Origin: Dipteris shenzhenensis
Taxonomy: Eukaryota > Polypodiophyta > Polypodiopsida > Gleicheniales
Reading direction: 5' to 3' (one strand)
Assembly: GCA_047967505.1 (NCBI GenBank)
Contig: CM106539.1
Length of the DNA: 64,000 nt
In this document: positions 1 to 9,292 of the stretch, piece by piece
How positions within the stretch are numbered: the stretch's first letter is position 1
Layout of the letters: every line of letters starts with the position of its first letter
Notes under the pieces: generated by a model
What the model saw: the letters and a program-made list of their open reading frames with translations, nothing else
Databases searched by the model: none
Told to the model about the DNA's origin: nothing
Translations under genes and position numbers: made by a program

Positions 1-330
1 CATCACCCAAGTGCCTTCTAAGCACACAGCCTCTTGTTAAGCACAGTATGGAATTCAGTATGTGAATCCTTGTGCCACATCATCAAAGGCCCTCTTCTTC
101 ACAAAACCTTCAATAAGCCGTAACTTGCAATCCAGAAAGAATTTGGACATGCTCCAAAAAGGAAAAGTGATCGTCTTTTTGAGCTCTACGCACCTATAAG
201 ATTAGAATCATTGTATGCAATTAGGCACTGCCAATATTGAAAGAAATCAATTGGTAAGACCTTTGCAACAAATGCAAAAGCAATGCATGAATGCAAAAAT
301 CATGCCAAAAGCACAAGTGCATGAGATGAC
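1..330. other. Flank of older element, nothing recognised
   Basis: No convincing coding sequence or RNA gene is visible. It is the left half of the site into which Copia-A inserted, and its continuation resumes at 7012. The other side ends in polypurine-tract-like repeats and an LTR-like sequence, so I infer that this stretch is internal sequence of an older LTR element, but no protein motif confirms that. Confidence 0.4.
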
Positions 331-335
331 CATAG

Positions 336-563
336 TGTTGGGGTAAAGGCACTGGCCACCCTGTAACAGTTTTTATTCTAGTACTACTAAGTACGCTAAG
401 TACACATTGTACTTAGGTACTTAGTGGTCTTATCCACAGATATATATACTAGTGTGTGTACTTGGGGAGGCACCACTCATTGCTTATCCCCACCCACTGG
501 TGTGTGACTACTGTGGGTGTGTCTCCTCACTCCCAAACTCCTACTCACTCCAGTAACCCGTCA
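336..563 (+). repeat. Copia-A 5' LTR
   Basis: It begins TGTTGGGG and ends CGTCA, giving the canonical TG...CA ends. It matches 6779-7006 over the full 228 bp apart from a C/T change near 367 and an A/G change near 552. An AT-rich TATATATA box lies at about 441-448 and is the likely promoter element. The primer binding site follows after two bases. Confidence 0.95.
441..448 (+). promoter_or_regulatory. Copia-A LTR TATA-like box
   Basis: TATATATA sits about halfway through the 228-bp LTR, the usual place for the core promoter that drives the genomic transcript. The same octamer occurs in the 3' LTR. Assigned by position and composition only. Confidence 0.5.
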
Positions 564-1088
564 ACTGGTATCAGAGCTTTTGAGAACGTTCTTTCCGAAC
601 TTAGCCGTGATTGCCCGCTCCATTTCAGAATCCTCGAAGCTATCGGAGAGATCAATTTCTTCGTCTAAACTCCCTTCCTCTGAGGAACCCGTCGATCCGT
701 CGTCCGCCTTGTCCTTCTTCAAGCCTCCCTCCCGTTCCATCAAAGCCACGGCAGTTGCTACGACTTCCTCCTTAACGGCCAGAAAATTGCGACACTGAAA
801 GGTGAGATGCCCAACTCTGCCACATTTCTTACAGGAGCCGCGAGCCTCGTTGGCATTGGAGCCGGTAAGGCGGGCTAAGGCAAGCAAGCCCTGGAAACTA
901 TCGTAGGCATTCTGCTCAGCGCCAGAGACAGCGGATTCTCCTCCACGATCGGGGGCAGGTTGTTTTTTATCAGGGGCGTAAGGGTCATACACGATGGCGC
1001 TCTGCCAGATGCCATGAGTCTGAAGGGCAGCACTGATATGAACTCTGTTGTTAGCGGGCATGCGGACGCGACCTGCGGTGGCTGGCAT
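561..1088 (-). pseudogene. Captured SREK1IP1-like zinc-knuckle gene copy (antisense)
   Basis: A 175-codon intronless ORF lies antisense in the Copia-A leader. Around residues 86-103 it carries a CCHC knuckle with spacing C-x2-C-x4-H-x4-C (CKKCGRVGHLTFQC) followed by RNFL. That signature is characteristic of the SREK1-interacting protein 1 / P18SRP family, small nuclear proteins linked to splicing. The N-terminal part (AALQTHGIWQSAIVYDPYAP, then FQGLLALAR) fits the plant form as I recall it, and the tail is Ser/Asp/Glu-rich. The last six residues and the stop come from the reverse complement of the primer binding site and the LTR end, so the native C terminus is replaced. Opposite orientation and lack of introns suggest capture of a cDNA by reverse-transcriptase template switching (inference). 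It could instead be translated from an antisense transcript; nothing here shows that. Confidence 0.75.
566..577 (+). other. Copia-A primer binding site (initiator tRNA-Met)
   Basis: TGGTATCAGAGC is the classic plant copia primer binding site, complementary to the 3' end of initiator tRNA-Met. It starts two bases after the LTR. On the opposite strand these bases encode the last residues of the captured antisense ORF. Confidence 0.9.
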
Positions 1089-1111
1089 GGCGATGGATGC
1101 AAAGGTTGTGC

Positions 1112-1130
1112 TTTTTTTTTTTTTTTTTTT
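1112..1130. repeat. T19 homopolymer (A19 on the minus strand)
   Basis: Nineteen consecutive T lie 23 bp upstream (minus-strand sense) of the start codon of the captured ORF. Read on the minus strand it is an A19 run directly before the captured 5' UTR, which could be the poly(A) tail of a second cDNA joined there. Confidence 0.8.
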
Positions 1131-2636
1131 GGCTAGAGAAGGAGCCTATACATGCTCTACTCTGTTCTCGGAGACAGAATTCTGCTCAGAGGCAATACCT
1201 TCTTCATTGCTGCTAGACATGGCCGCCACATTGCTACTCAGAAGGAGTGTCTCCTGTCCTTTATTGGTTTTCTGTCTCGCCACTTCACAAAGCAAATGCT
1301 TCTACCCAACCTTGCTGAAGCAAGATGCACCGCCCAAAGACAGAAACATTGTTGTTCTGAAAGCCTGACGACAAACCAAAGCTGCTGCTCCTTTTCTGAG
1401 ATCAACATCGCTAGTTGCTGCTATTGTGGCCGACCACAGTCTAAGCAGTCCTCTTCCACTTGCTGTGGGCTGCTCATTTCTGGTTTTTTGAGAGCTGCTC
1501 CTCACATTTTGCCATTGGCACATTAACCAGGTACTCTGTAGTATTACTTGCATTGTACTTTCCATTCCTGCCATTTTCATTTCCTTGTACCGCGAACTGC
1601 GCATATACACGTACAGGTGCAGGGGTTCTACTTGTGGCAGGGATTACACTCGCACTGAGGCTTAGCTTATGCCGCAAACAGTGTCGAGACAGGTCTTATC
1701 ACTTGGCCAGTGATTGTACGTCAGTGTTGGCACTGAGTGTATGCATTGGCAGATCTGTGCTTGATACTTGCAGCGTATGCTATGTTGGATGCAACCCAAA
1801 TGGATATGTAGTCAAATGCCTTGTGAGTAGCAGCTGTTGATGACACTTACTGTGTTAGTGCACGGAATGTGCTGTCAGTTTATGGGGCTTATGATGCTAT
1901 TGTGCGTGGGACATATGCTTTAACTTGTTGCTGAAAGTACAACCACATTTGGTACAGATTTGGTCGATTTTGACCAAGTTTGACTTTCATCAAATTTGGG
2001 GCTTTTGTTGCCTGACCGGCAATGTGTCAAGTGGGAGCACTCTACATGCATCAGACTATCTCGTGGAGCACTACTATGCTTTGAAAGTGCAAATTTGACT
2101 TACAGTGTTTGGTTAAAGGTCAATCTTTTCCAGATTGGATGTCAAATCTCTGATTTTCTTCATGCATTCAAAGGGCTTTTGAGCCACCTCACTTCCAAAC
2201 TGTAAATTCAGTTGGGGGGGAAGTTTTTGAAGCATATGGAGGTCTAAAATCAGGGATTTTCATAAAAAAATCAGAGATTTACAGTTTTTTGACAGTCCGG
2301 GACTGTCAAACATCAGGTTTGACCATATTTGACTATCAAAAAGTCAAAAAGTACTGCTGTTTTTTATTATATCAGTTCTGGGATTTTTTTGGAGCGATTT
2401 GACGCAGCCGTACCACACTTTCGCCAGCGAAAAAGACAGGAACAGCTTGCTGTACTGTTTCTGCAGCAAGTGGGAGAAAAAATATTCAGTTGGTTTTGTG
2501 CCACTGAAACAGTACCAAGTTCACTTTTGATCGTACTTCCGCTGCGGGGGAATTTTCTTGGAGTGACTAGTGCTTAATTGCACGACTATAGGGAGTCAGG
2601 CGGTTCCATTGAGGAACAAACTCTACTTTCTTTACC
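1131..2636 (+). other. Copia-A long leader, no recognised gene
   Basis: About 1.5 kb between the poly-T tract and the gag start. Open frames on both strands are short and match no family I recognise. Copia leaders are normally a few hundred bases at most, so part of this stretch may also be captured host sequence. Confidence 0.6.
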
Positions 2637-5372
2637 ATGAGTTCCGGCAGCGACGTGTCGTCCTTGTTCCAGATAAAGAAGCTCGAAGGAGCTAAAAACT
2701 ACGACATATGGAGGACACAATGCTACAATGTGTTGATGCAGAAGGACCAGTACAAGCCTATAAAGGAGAAGGGTGTTAAGCCCTCCAACGTTACTAATGA
2801 GCAGTGGGAGAAGATGGACAACTTGGCCATGTCGACCATTATGCTTACAGTTGTTGATTCACTGGTTGTAGGCATCAGGGATGAACCTACTGCATGGAGG
2901 ATGTGGAAACGTCTTGAGGATACTTATGCCAAGAAAAGTGCCACGGGAAAAGCTTACTGGCTGAAAAAGCTTGTTGGTCTTCAAATGAAAGAGGGGACAT
3001 CTATGTCCACTCATATTATTGAGTTTAACAGCATATTCAGCCAGGTGATCAACCAGGGGTTGAAGCTCGATGATGAGCTGAAAGCTACACTCATCCTATG
3101 TTCTCTACCTGAGTCATGGGACACATTCAGGACTTCTACCAGCAACTCAAATGCCATTCTGTTATTTGCAGATGTGGAGAGTGCTCTTCTACAGGAAGAG
3201 ATGAATAGAAAGAACAATGCTGTTGGGAAGTCGAATGCTTTGAATGCACGCAGCAGGTCCAAGACACGTGGAAACTACAAAGAAAGAGAGAGGAGCAAGT
3301 CCCGCTCTAAAAGTGATCTTGTATGTAACTATTGCGGCAAGAAGGGACATATTGAGAAAAAGTGTTTTCAAAAGATGAACGACCTGAGAGCCAAAGAAGG
3401 CAAGACTCAAGGCAAGTCTAAGGGCAAGGAAAAAGAGGAGCTGCATGTTACTTATGTTAGTGACAGTGACAGTGGACGTGAGATATGTTTCACCTCTTCA
3501 CTGGAGGCTCATACACTTCATGCTGGTGATGGATCAGATATGCTTTCCTGGATTATAGATTCAGGTGCTTCCTTTCATGTTACACCCTACAGAGATCTGT
3601 TTGTCAGATATGCAGGAGGGCAGAAGGGAGTTGTCTTTCTTGGTGATAACCATGCATGTTCGATCATTGGCATAGGTGATGTCAGGCTTGTTCTTGAAAA
3701 TGGCCAACAGTTAATGCTCAAAGGAGTCAGGCATGTCCCTGAAGTGAAGAAGAACTTGATTTCCACAGGTTTATTGGATGACGATGGTTATCAGACCACC
3801 TTTGGCAGTCAGAAATGGAAAATCAGCAAAGGGGCAATGGCTATTGCCAGGGGTCCTAAGGTTGATACTTTGTATTCACTTCATGCTGGACATTGTCCGC
3901 ATTCCGATGTAAATGCCGCCGAGCTGCCAAAGATTTCATTGTGGCATAGCCGGCTTGGCCATATGAGTATTAAGGGAATGGAGCAATTGGCTCATTTTGG
4001 TTACTTGCCGAGTCTAAAATTTTCAGATTTAAAGAAATGTGAATTTTGTCTCTACGGTCGTCAAGTACAAATACCTCATAAGAGAAGATCAGATCAGAAA
4101 TTACAGCTCTTGGAGCTTGTACATACAGATGTGTGTGAGATGCCTACACTCTCTTTAGGAGGTTCTAAGTACATACTGTCATTCATAGATGACGCCACCC
4201 ACAAAGTGTGGGTTTACACTCTCAAAAAGAAGAGTGATACGTTCAAGGCTTTCACTAAGTTTGTTGCACTGGTCGAAAATGAGACAGGCAATAAACTGAA
4301 AGCTTTACGATCTGACAATGGTGGAGAGTATTTGTCCAAAGAGTTTCAAGAATTCTGTGAGGCAAAGGGTATTCAAAGGGTGTTGTCTGCACCATATGAT
4401 CCTCCACAGAATGGTACCGCTGAAAAAATGTTCAGGACCATTCAAGAGAAAGTCAGATCCATGTTGTCACATGCTGCACTGCCCCACACATTTTGGGTTG
4501 AAGCTGTAAAGACAGCTGTGCACCTTATTAATAGGTCACCAAACAAGAGACTATGTGGCGGTGTGCCTGAACAGGCATGGATGGGTAAGCCTCCGTCTTA
4601 CAAACACCTACGGGTCTTTGGTTGTGTCGCGTATGTGCATGTACGCAGGGAGGACAGAACTAAACTGGATCCAAAGTCTCTTAAATGCATATTCCTAGGT
4701 TACGGTGACAAAGGTGAGATGGGCTACAGGATTTGGGATCCCAAGAACAGAAAGCTTATACGCAGCAATGATGTGGTGCTTGATGAAACCATCATGTTCA
4801 AGGAACCTGTTGTACAGCAGGGACCCTTAAAAGTAACTATTTATGATGACAGGCATCATGGGCAACACAGACAGGCTGTAAATCAGCCACAACAGCAGCA
4901 TAACCAGCCATTAAATGATGCTGCAGCAGGTCCAAATGGACAGCCAGATATGGCAGATGATATCCCAATGGATGTACCACAGTTAGATGATCTTCCTGAC
5001 ATGCAAATGCAGCCAGAACTGGGTGATGAACAGGCTGGACAGCCACCTCATGATGATGGTCATCAGGTTAGAAGGTCAACCAGACCGACACGGCAACCAG
5101 ACAGATTTATTCCTGGCTTTGATTATCTAATGCTCACTGATTGTGGAGAGCCTTCATGCTACAGAGAGGCTAGGCAGAGGGCAGACAAGGTTCAATGGGA
5201 TCTTGCTATGAAATCTGAAATGGCCAGTCTTCACAAAAATGGCACTTGGGAATTGGTACCCTTGCCTATTGGTAAAAAGGTACTGCCATGCAAATGGGTT
5301 TATCGACTTAAGGTCACACCTGGTGAAAAGCCAAGGCAGACTGGTTGCCAAGGGGTTCAAGCAGGAATATGA
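2637..5372 (+). CDS. Copia-A gag-protease-integrase polyprotein (frameshifted before RT)
   Basis: This is the N-terminal part of the copia polyprotein. The start MSSGSDVSSLFQIKKLEG is the usual gag opening, 2.07 kb behind the primer site. Order: gag domain (about 1-205), CCHC knuckle CNYCGKKGHIEKKC (about 229-242), protease DSGASFHVTP (about 307), GAG-pre-integrase with LWHSRLGHMS (about 434), integrase core with catalytic Asp in HTDV (about 497), SDNGGEY (about 559) and Glu in NGTAEKM (about 594), then the start of reverse transcriptase at WDLAMKSEM (about 853). Gag packages the RNA, protease matures the polyprotein, integrase inserts the cDNA. Translation stops at 5372 because a short deletion near 5330 moves the RT into another frame. 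All catalytic residues up to there are present. Confidence 0.93.
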   Translation: MSSGSDVSSLFQIKKLEGAKNYDIWRTQCYNVLMQKDQYKPIKEKGVKPSNVTNEQWEKMDNLAMSTIMLTVVDSLVVGIRDEPTAWRMWKRLEDTYAKKSATGKAYWLKKLVGLQMKEGTSMSTHIIEFNSIFSQVINQGLKLDDELKATLILCSLPESWDTFRTSTSNSNAILLFADVESALLQEEMNRKNNAVGKSNALNARSRSKTRGNYKERERSKSRSKSDLVCNYCGKKGHIEKKCFQKMNDLRAKEGKTQGKSKGKEKEELHVTYVSDSDSGREICFTSSLEAHTLHAGDGSDMLSWIIDSGASFHVTPYRDLFVRYAGGQKGVVFLGDNHACSIIGIGDVRLVLENGQQLMLKGVRHVPEVKKNLISTGLLDDDGYQTTFGSQKWKISKGAMAIARGPKVDTLYSLHAGHCPHSDVNAAELPKISLWHSRLGHMSIKGMEQLAHFGYLPSLKFSDLKKCEFCLYGRQVQIPHKRRSDQKLQLLELVHTDVCEMPTLSLGGSKYILSFIDDATHKVWVYTLKKKSDTFKAFTKFVALVENETGNKLKALRSDNGGEYLSKEFQEFCEAKGIQRVLSAPYDPPQNGTAEKMFRTIQEKVRSMLSHAALPHTFWVEAVKTAVHLINRSPNKRLCGGVPEQAWMGKPPSYKHLRVFGCVAYVHVRREDRTKLDPKSLKCIFLGYGDKGEMGYRIWDPKNRKLIRSNDVVLDETIMFKEPVVQQGPLKVTIYDDRHHGQHRQAVNQPQQQHNQPLNDAAAGPNGQPDMADDIPMDVPQLDDLPDMQMQPELGDEQAGQPPHDDGHQVRRSTRPTRQPDRFIPGFDYLMLTDCGEPSCYREARQRADKVQWDLAMKSEMASLHKNGTWELVPLPIGKKVLPCKWVYRLKVTPGEKPRQTGCQGVQAGI

Positions 5373-6690
5373 TGTTGACTTTGATGAGATATTCTCTCCT
5401 GTCGTTAAGATGACAACTCTCAGAACTGTATTAGCATTGGTTGCACATGCAGATATGGACTTGGTCCAAATGGATGTCAAGACGGCATTTCTTCATGGTG
5501 ATTTACATGAAGAGATTTTTATGCAGCAGCCAGAAGGTTTTACAGTGAAGGGAAAGGAGAAGCTTGTGTGCAGACTGAAGAAAAGTCTTTATGGTCTTAA
5601 GCAGGCACCCAGAGAATGGTATCATAAGTTTGATACATTCATGCGAATCCAAGGTTATAGGAGAAGTGACATTGATCACTGCTTGTATACCAAGAAAGCT
5701 TCAGATGGCAGTTTACTGATCCTCATTTTGTATGTGGATGATATGTTGATTGCTGGAAAATCTCATAAGGAGATCAATGCCTTGAAGAAAAGATTGCACC
5801 AAACCTTTGATATGAAGGATCTTGGTGATGCCAACCATATACTGGGCATGTGGATACTTCGGGATAGGGAAAAGCGGTTGCTATACTTGTCTCAGAAGGA
5901 ATACATTGGCAAGGTCCTGCAGAGATTTCACATGGAGGGGGGGAAGAGTATTGGTACTCCATTGCCTCCTTATGTGAAAATCAGTGCTTTGGACAGCCCT
6001 CAAACAGATGCCGAGAGGGCTGAGATGTCAAAGATTCCGTATGCATCAGCGTGTGGCAGTCTCATGTATGCTATGGTTGCAACCAGGCCCGATATTGCGT
6101 TTGCAGTGGGAGTGGTTAGTAGATACATGGCAAACCCCGGCAAGAAGCATTGGAATGCAGTGAAAGGTGTCATGAGATACCTGAAGGGTACACAAGATTT
6201 GTGTATATGTTTCGGCAGTCAAGATGCAAAAGTGCAGGGTTATACAGACTCTGATTATGCCGGTCACCCTGATACCCGGAAGTCTACTACCGGATATGTT
6301 TTCACTTTCATTAAAGGTGCAGTGTCGTGGGTATCTAGAATGCAGCAGTGCATTGCTCTGTCTACTACAGAAGCTGAATATATTGCAGCCACTGAGGCAT
6401 GCAAGGAAGCTATATGGCTATCTCGGCTAGTGGCAGATTTGGGCTACTCTAGTGATACTCCATTGTTGCATTGTGACAGTCAGAGTGCCATACAGTTGGC
6501 ACGAAATCCTGTTTTTCATGCAAAGACGAAGCACATCGACGTGAAGTATCATTTTATCAGGGAGGTGCTTGAGAACAAGCAACTTCAGCTTGTGAAAGTT
6601 CACACTGATGACAATCCAGCAGATCTGTTGACCAAAGGATTGGCTGCTGAGCGGTTTGCACACTGCAGATGGCTTATGGGTATAGGATAA
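5239..6690 (+). CDS. Copia-A reverse transcriptase and RNase H (second frame)
   Basis: This is the C-terminal half of the copia polyprotein, in a different frame from the gag-integrase part. Only codons from about 5335 on are genuine RT sequence; the first ~30 are read out of frame. RT motifs: VAKGFKQEYDVDF, MDVKTAFLHGDL, KSLYGLKQAPREW and the catalytic YVDD (about residue 164). RNase H has YTDSDYAG (about 335), STTEAEY (about 377) and HCDSQSA (about 411), and ends LMGIG, the usual plant copia terminus. The enzymes convert genomic RNA to cDNA and degrade the RNA strand. All active-site residues look intact, so the upstream frameshift is the only obvious lesion in the element. Confidence 0.93.
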   Translation: MALGNWYPCLLVKRYCHANGFIDLRSHLVKSQGRLVAKGFKQEYDVDFDEIFSPVVKMTTLRTVLALVAHADMDLVQMDVKTAFLHGDLHEEIFMQQPEGFTVKGKEKLVCRLKKSLYGLKQAPREWYHKFDTFMRIQGYRRSDIDHCLYTKKASDGSLLILILYVDDMLIAGKSHKEINALKKRLHQTFDMKDLGDANHILGMWILRDREKRLLYLSQKEYIGKVLQRFHMEGGKSIGTPLPPYVKISALDSPQTDAERAEMSKIPYASACGSLMYAMVATRPDIAFAVGVVSRYMANPGKKHWNAVKGVMRYLKGTQDLCICFGSQDAKVQGYTDSDYAGHPDTRKSTTGYVFTFIKGAVSWVSRMQQCIALSTTEAEYIAATEACKEAIWLSRLVADLGYSSDTPLLHCDSQSAIQLARNPVFHAKTKHIDVKYHFIREVLENKQLQLVKVHTDDNPADLLTKGLAAERFAHCRWLMGIG

Positions 6691-6767
6691 GCAGACCAAT
6701 TGGTCTTGTACATGATGATGTATATTGCTGTTTTTTCTTTACTCTCTCTTATGGGCACATTGCCTTT

Positions 6768-6778
6768 AAGTGGGAGGT
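6768..6778 (+). other. Copia-A polypurine tract
   Basis: AAGTGGGAGGT abuts the 3' LTR start TGTTGGGG. This is the standard copia plus-strand primer. Copia-E has the same tract at 62739-62749. Confidence 0.85.
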
Positions 6779-7006
6779 TGTTGGGGTAAAGGCACTGGCC
6801 ACCCTGTAATAGTTTTTATTCTAGTACTACTAAGTACGCTAAGTACACATTGTACTTAGGTACTTAGTGGTCTTATCCACAGATATATATACTAGTGTGT
6901 GTACTTGGGGAGGCACCACTCATTGCTTATCCCCACCCACTGGTGTGTGACTACTGTGGGTGTGTCTCCTCACTCCCAAACTCCTACTCACTCCGGTAAC
7001 CCGTCA
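6779..7006 (+). repeat. Copia-A 3' LTR
   Basis: 228 bp, TG...CA, two differences from the 5' LTR by eye. It is preceded by the polypurine tract and followed by the CATAG target duplication. Confidence 0.95.
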
Positions 7007-7011
7007 CATAG

Positions 7012-7206
7012 CACAGAAAATGGCATCCACACATAAAGCATCAAGGCACATGGGAGAACAAAGCATCATGCATGAAGCTACATAAGAAAGAAGATTGCAA
7101 ATTGAAGAACCAGCAGGTCAACTACACAGCATCGTCATCAAGCCATGAGCAGAATGACAAGAACAAAATGTATTGAAAAACCAAAACCTTGCCAACCTTG
7201 CCTATA
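7012..7206. other. Flank of older element, nothing recognised
   Basis: A-rich sequence without coding motifs. It continues the sequence interrupted at 330 by Copia-A and leads into the polypurine repeats. Confidence 0.4.
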
Positions 7207-7390
7207 TTTTGTAAATCGAGCCTGACCACCTGAGAGTAGCTATGAAAGCACCCAGGGGAGGTATTGACATGTAAACCACACTTTACCACCTTAAGTAGCA
7301 ATACAAGCACTAAGGGGAGGTGATGGATTTGTAACTCACATCTGACCACCTTGCAATAGCCAAAGGATTATGGCACCAAGGGGAGGTGTT
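7207..7390 (+). repeat. Three tandem ~60-bp units, each ending in a polypurine tract
   Basis: Three diverged units carry the order GTAAxxC, TxACCACCTxxxxTAGC, then a purine run. They end CCCAGGGGAGGT (about 7251-7262), CTAAGGGGAGGT (about 7310-7321) and CCAAGGGGAGGT (about 7376-7387). Spacing is 59 and 66 bp. The last tract directly precedes an LTR-like TGTTGAGATATGG. This is the 3' end of the older element into which Copia-A inserted (inference). Confidence 0.7.
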
Positions 7391-7949
7391 GAGATATGGT
7401 GCCATGAGCACATGTAGAGCAAAGGTATGAGTAAAAGGCAAGCTGCCACATGGCATGGAGGAGATATCCCACATGTGAGCAAGCATATGGATGTAAGTAC
7501 CCTCACCTATAAAAGGGAGGTTCATTTGAAGTAATATCAATCAAGCACTTTGCACTGTCTCAAGATTCTCTTTATGAGTCCAAGCTGGTGACTATTATTT
7601 GTGCACCTTACTTATCCACTATTGCCATTGTGTGGGTTTAGGGTTGACAACCACCCACCATGCTAGTTTACGACTTATGGCTAATGATAAATCAATGCAT
7701 TGGTGATCACTTATCCAATACTAAAATTGTGATGGTCATCATGCGCAACCTACCACAATGTTGACATCGTAAACTAAGGTACAATCACTTGACTAATCCT
7801 AGTACTACCATCGCACTTGTTGTAGTCTTGTTCCTAGGACCATGGAAGCAAGGAACACCAAGGCAATGCAAAAACATTGGCAATACTGAATTTATATCAT
7901 AACATCAATACATTTTAGATGGTATACATATCATTTTTACTTTGATCTT
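7387..7949 (+). repeat. Partial LTR of older element
   Basis: It begins TGTTGAGATATGG directly behind a polypurine tract and contains a good TATA box (TATAAAAG, 7508-7515), as a plus-strand 3' LTR would. I could not place its right end, and it may be cut by the Gypsy-B insertion at 7950. No second copy was found in the window, so the assignment is structural only. Confidence 0.5.
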
Positions 7950-9012
7950 TGTCTGAGGGGGGGGAGGGGTTCCTAACACTTCCGGAAGTATTACCGGAGG
8001 CCTAGGGCCACTGGTGCGAGAAGTGAGTAGGACGTGCCATAAGTGTCACTGATGGTACGTAGGTGAGTGCTTGTCGATGGTGTCAACTGTGTGCAAGCGG
8101 TACAAGTGCTGAAGTGATGTGAGCAAGAAGAAGAAGTGATGTGAGCAAGAAGAAGACCAAAGCGGAACAACATCATGAAAGCCATCCCTCGACATGAACA
8201 GCAAAGAACTTCAACCACATGACACAGGTCCGTTGTACCAGGTGAAGGGAGAGGAGGGGAGGAGAACACAACGAAAAGAGATTTTAGAGTAGCGAGCAGA
8301 GATGGGAAGTAGCATAACTCATTAGAAAGCAAGATGACTGATACACTCCTAGAAGATACACACGAGGCGAGCTCTTGACTCTAGCCTCTCACTCCTTCAC
8401 TCCCGCCTCTCGCCCCTCCAGAAAAGTCCCCCTTCCCCTTTTCCCTTTCCCCCTCTTCACCTTCTCCTCCTCTGCTCCACCCCCCGCTACCAATCTCCAC
8501 ACCCTCTTCCTATTGGATGCCTGCTTGCACCCTTAGCCATCCTTAGCCATTCCACCGTTTGTGGGCCGCTCTGTCCTTGATGGCTTCCGCAACACTCCAG
8601 CCTGTCCTGGGTTAGTGAATCCCATGCTCCATGTGTTCTCCTGTGCTCCTGACACTAGTTGGTTGAGAGGGTTGGTGCACCACCTATGCCTCTTAACTGT
8701 TGGACTGCTTCCCATGTGCACCAACAGGTGTATCCCGCGTACCATTGTGCCAATACTTCCCTCTGATTGACTTTGACCATGGTGAGTCGAGGTTGAGGTT
8801 TGGCACTCTTTAGTCATGTATTGCTTCCGTCATGTCCATGTCAAGTCATGTCATGTCCAAGTCATGTCCATGTCAAGTCCGAGATGTGAACACATGTGAA
8901 CACGCTGCGACTAGGTCTGACCAAGGTCTAACAACTTGGCATGTTGCTGAGGTGACCATGACGTGACCCAAGTGTGACTCTTGGTGGGTCGCCATAAACT
9001 TTGAGTACAACA
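7950..9012 (-). repeat. Gypsy-B 3' LTR
   Basis: 1063 bp. On the minus strand it starts TGTTGTACTC and ends CTCAGACA. It is collinear with 24876-25970 but lacks one 32-bp unit of the GTCATGTCATGTCCAAG repeat near 8850. Open frames within it on both strands recur in the other LTR only because the DNA is duplicated, and I do not call them genes. Confidence 0.92.
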
Positions 9013-9023
9013 GATCCCCCGCC
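9013..9023 (-). other. Gypsy-B polypurine tract
   Basis: Read on the minus strand, GGCGGGGGATC directly precedes the LTR start TGTTGTACTC. Position and composition fit the plus-strand primer of the element. Confidence 0.7.
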
Positions 9024-9292
9024 ACTATCATTCACCGTCCCGGTGAATGACCTAGGATCTTGTGAGAGAAAGTTAAGTGTAAATTACAAATAAGAAAGTG
9101 ACCTTGGGGTTGACATCCCAAAACTGAAAAGAAAGGGCTTGTGGCCTTACAACTGTAAAACTGAAAAAAAGAAACTGGCTCATGGCCATACAACTCCAAA
9201 TTCCTTATTTACATGAGAATCCAAATGTACAGAGTTCGCAAAAAGAAATGCCAAACTAAAAGATCCAGGAGCTACTGCTTGCTGGATGAAAG

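Larger units (their letters stand above)
331..7011 (+). mobile_element. Copia-A: Ty1/copia LTR retrotransposon with TSD
   Basis: This is a complete-ended Ty1/copia element. The five bases CATAG precede the 5' LTR (331-335) and follow the 3' LTR (7007-7011), as expected of a 5-bp target duplication. The LTRs (336-563 and 6779-7006) are each 228 bp and differ at two positions by eye, so insertion was recent. Domain order is gag, zinc knuckle, aspartic protease, integrase, reverse transcriptase, RNase H, which defines copia. A frameshift near 5330 breaks the polyprotein in the reverse transcriptase, so this copy is not autonomous as read. The leader between LTR and gag is unusually long (about 2.07 kb) and carries an antisense host-gene copy. 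Confidence 0.95.
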
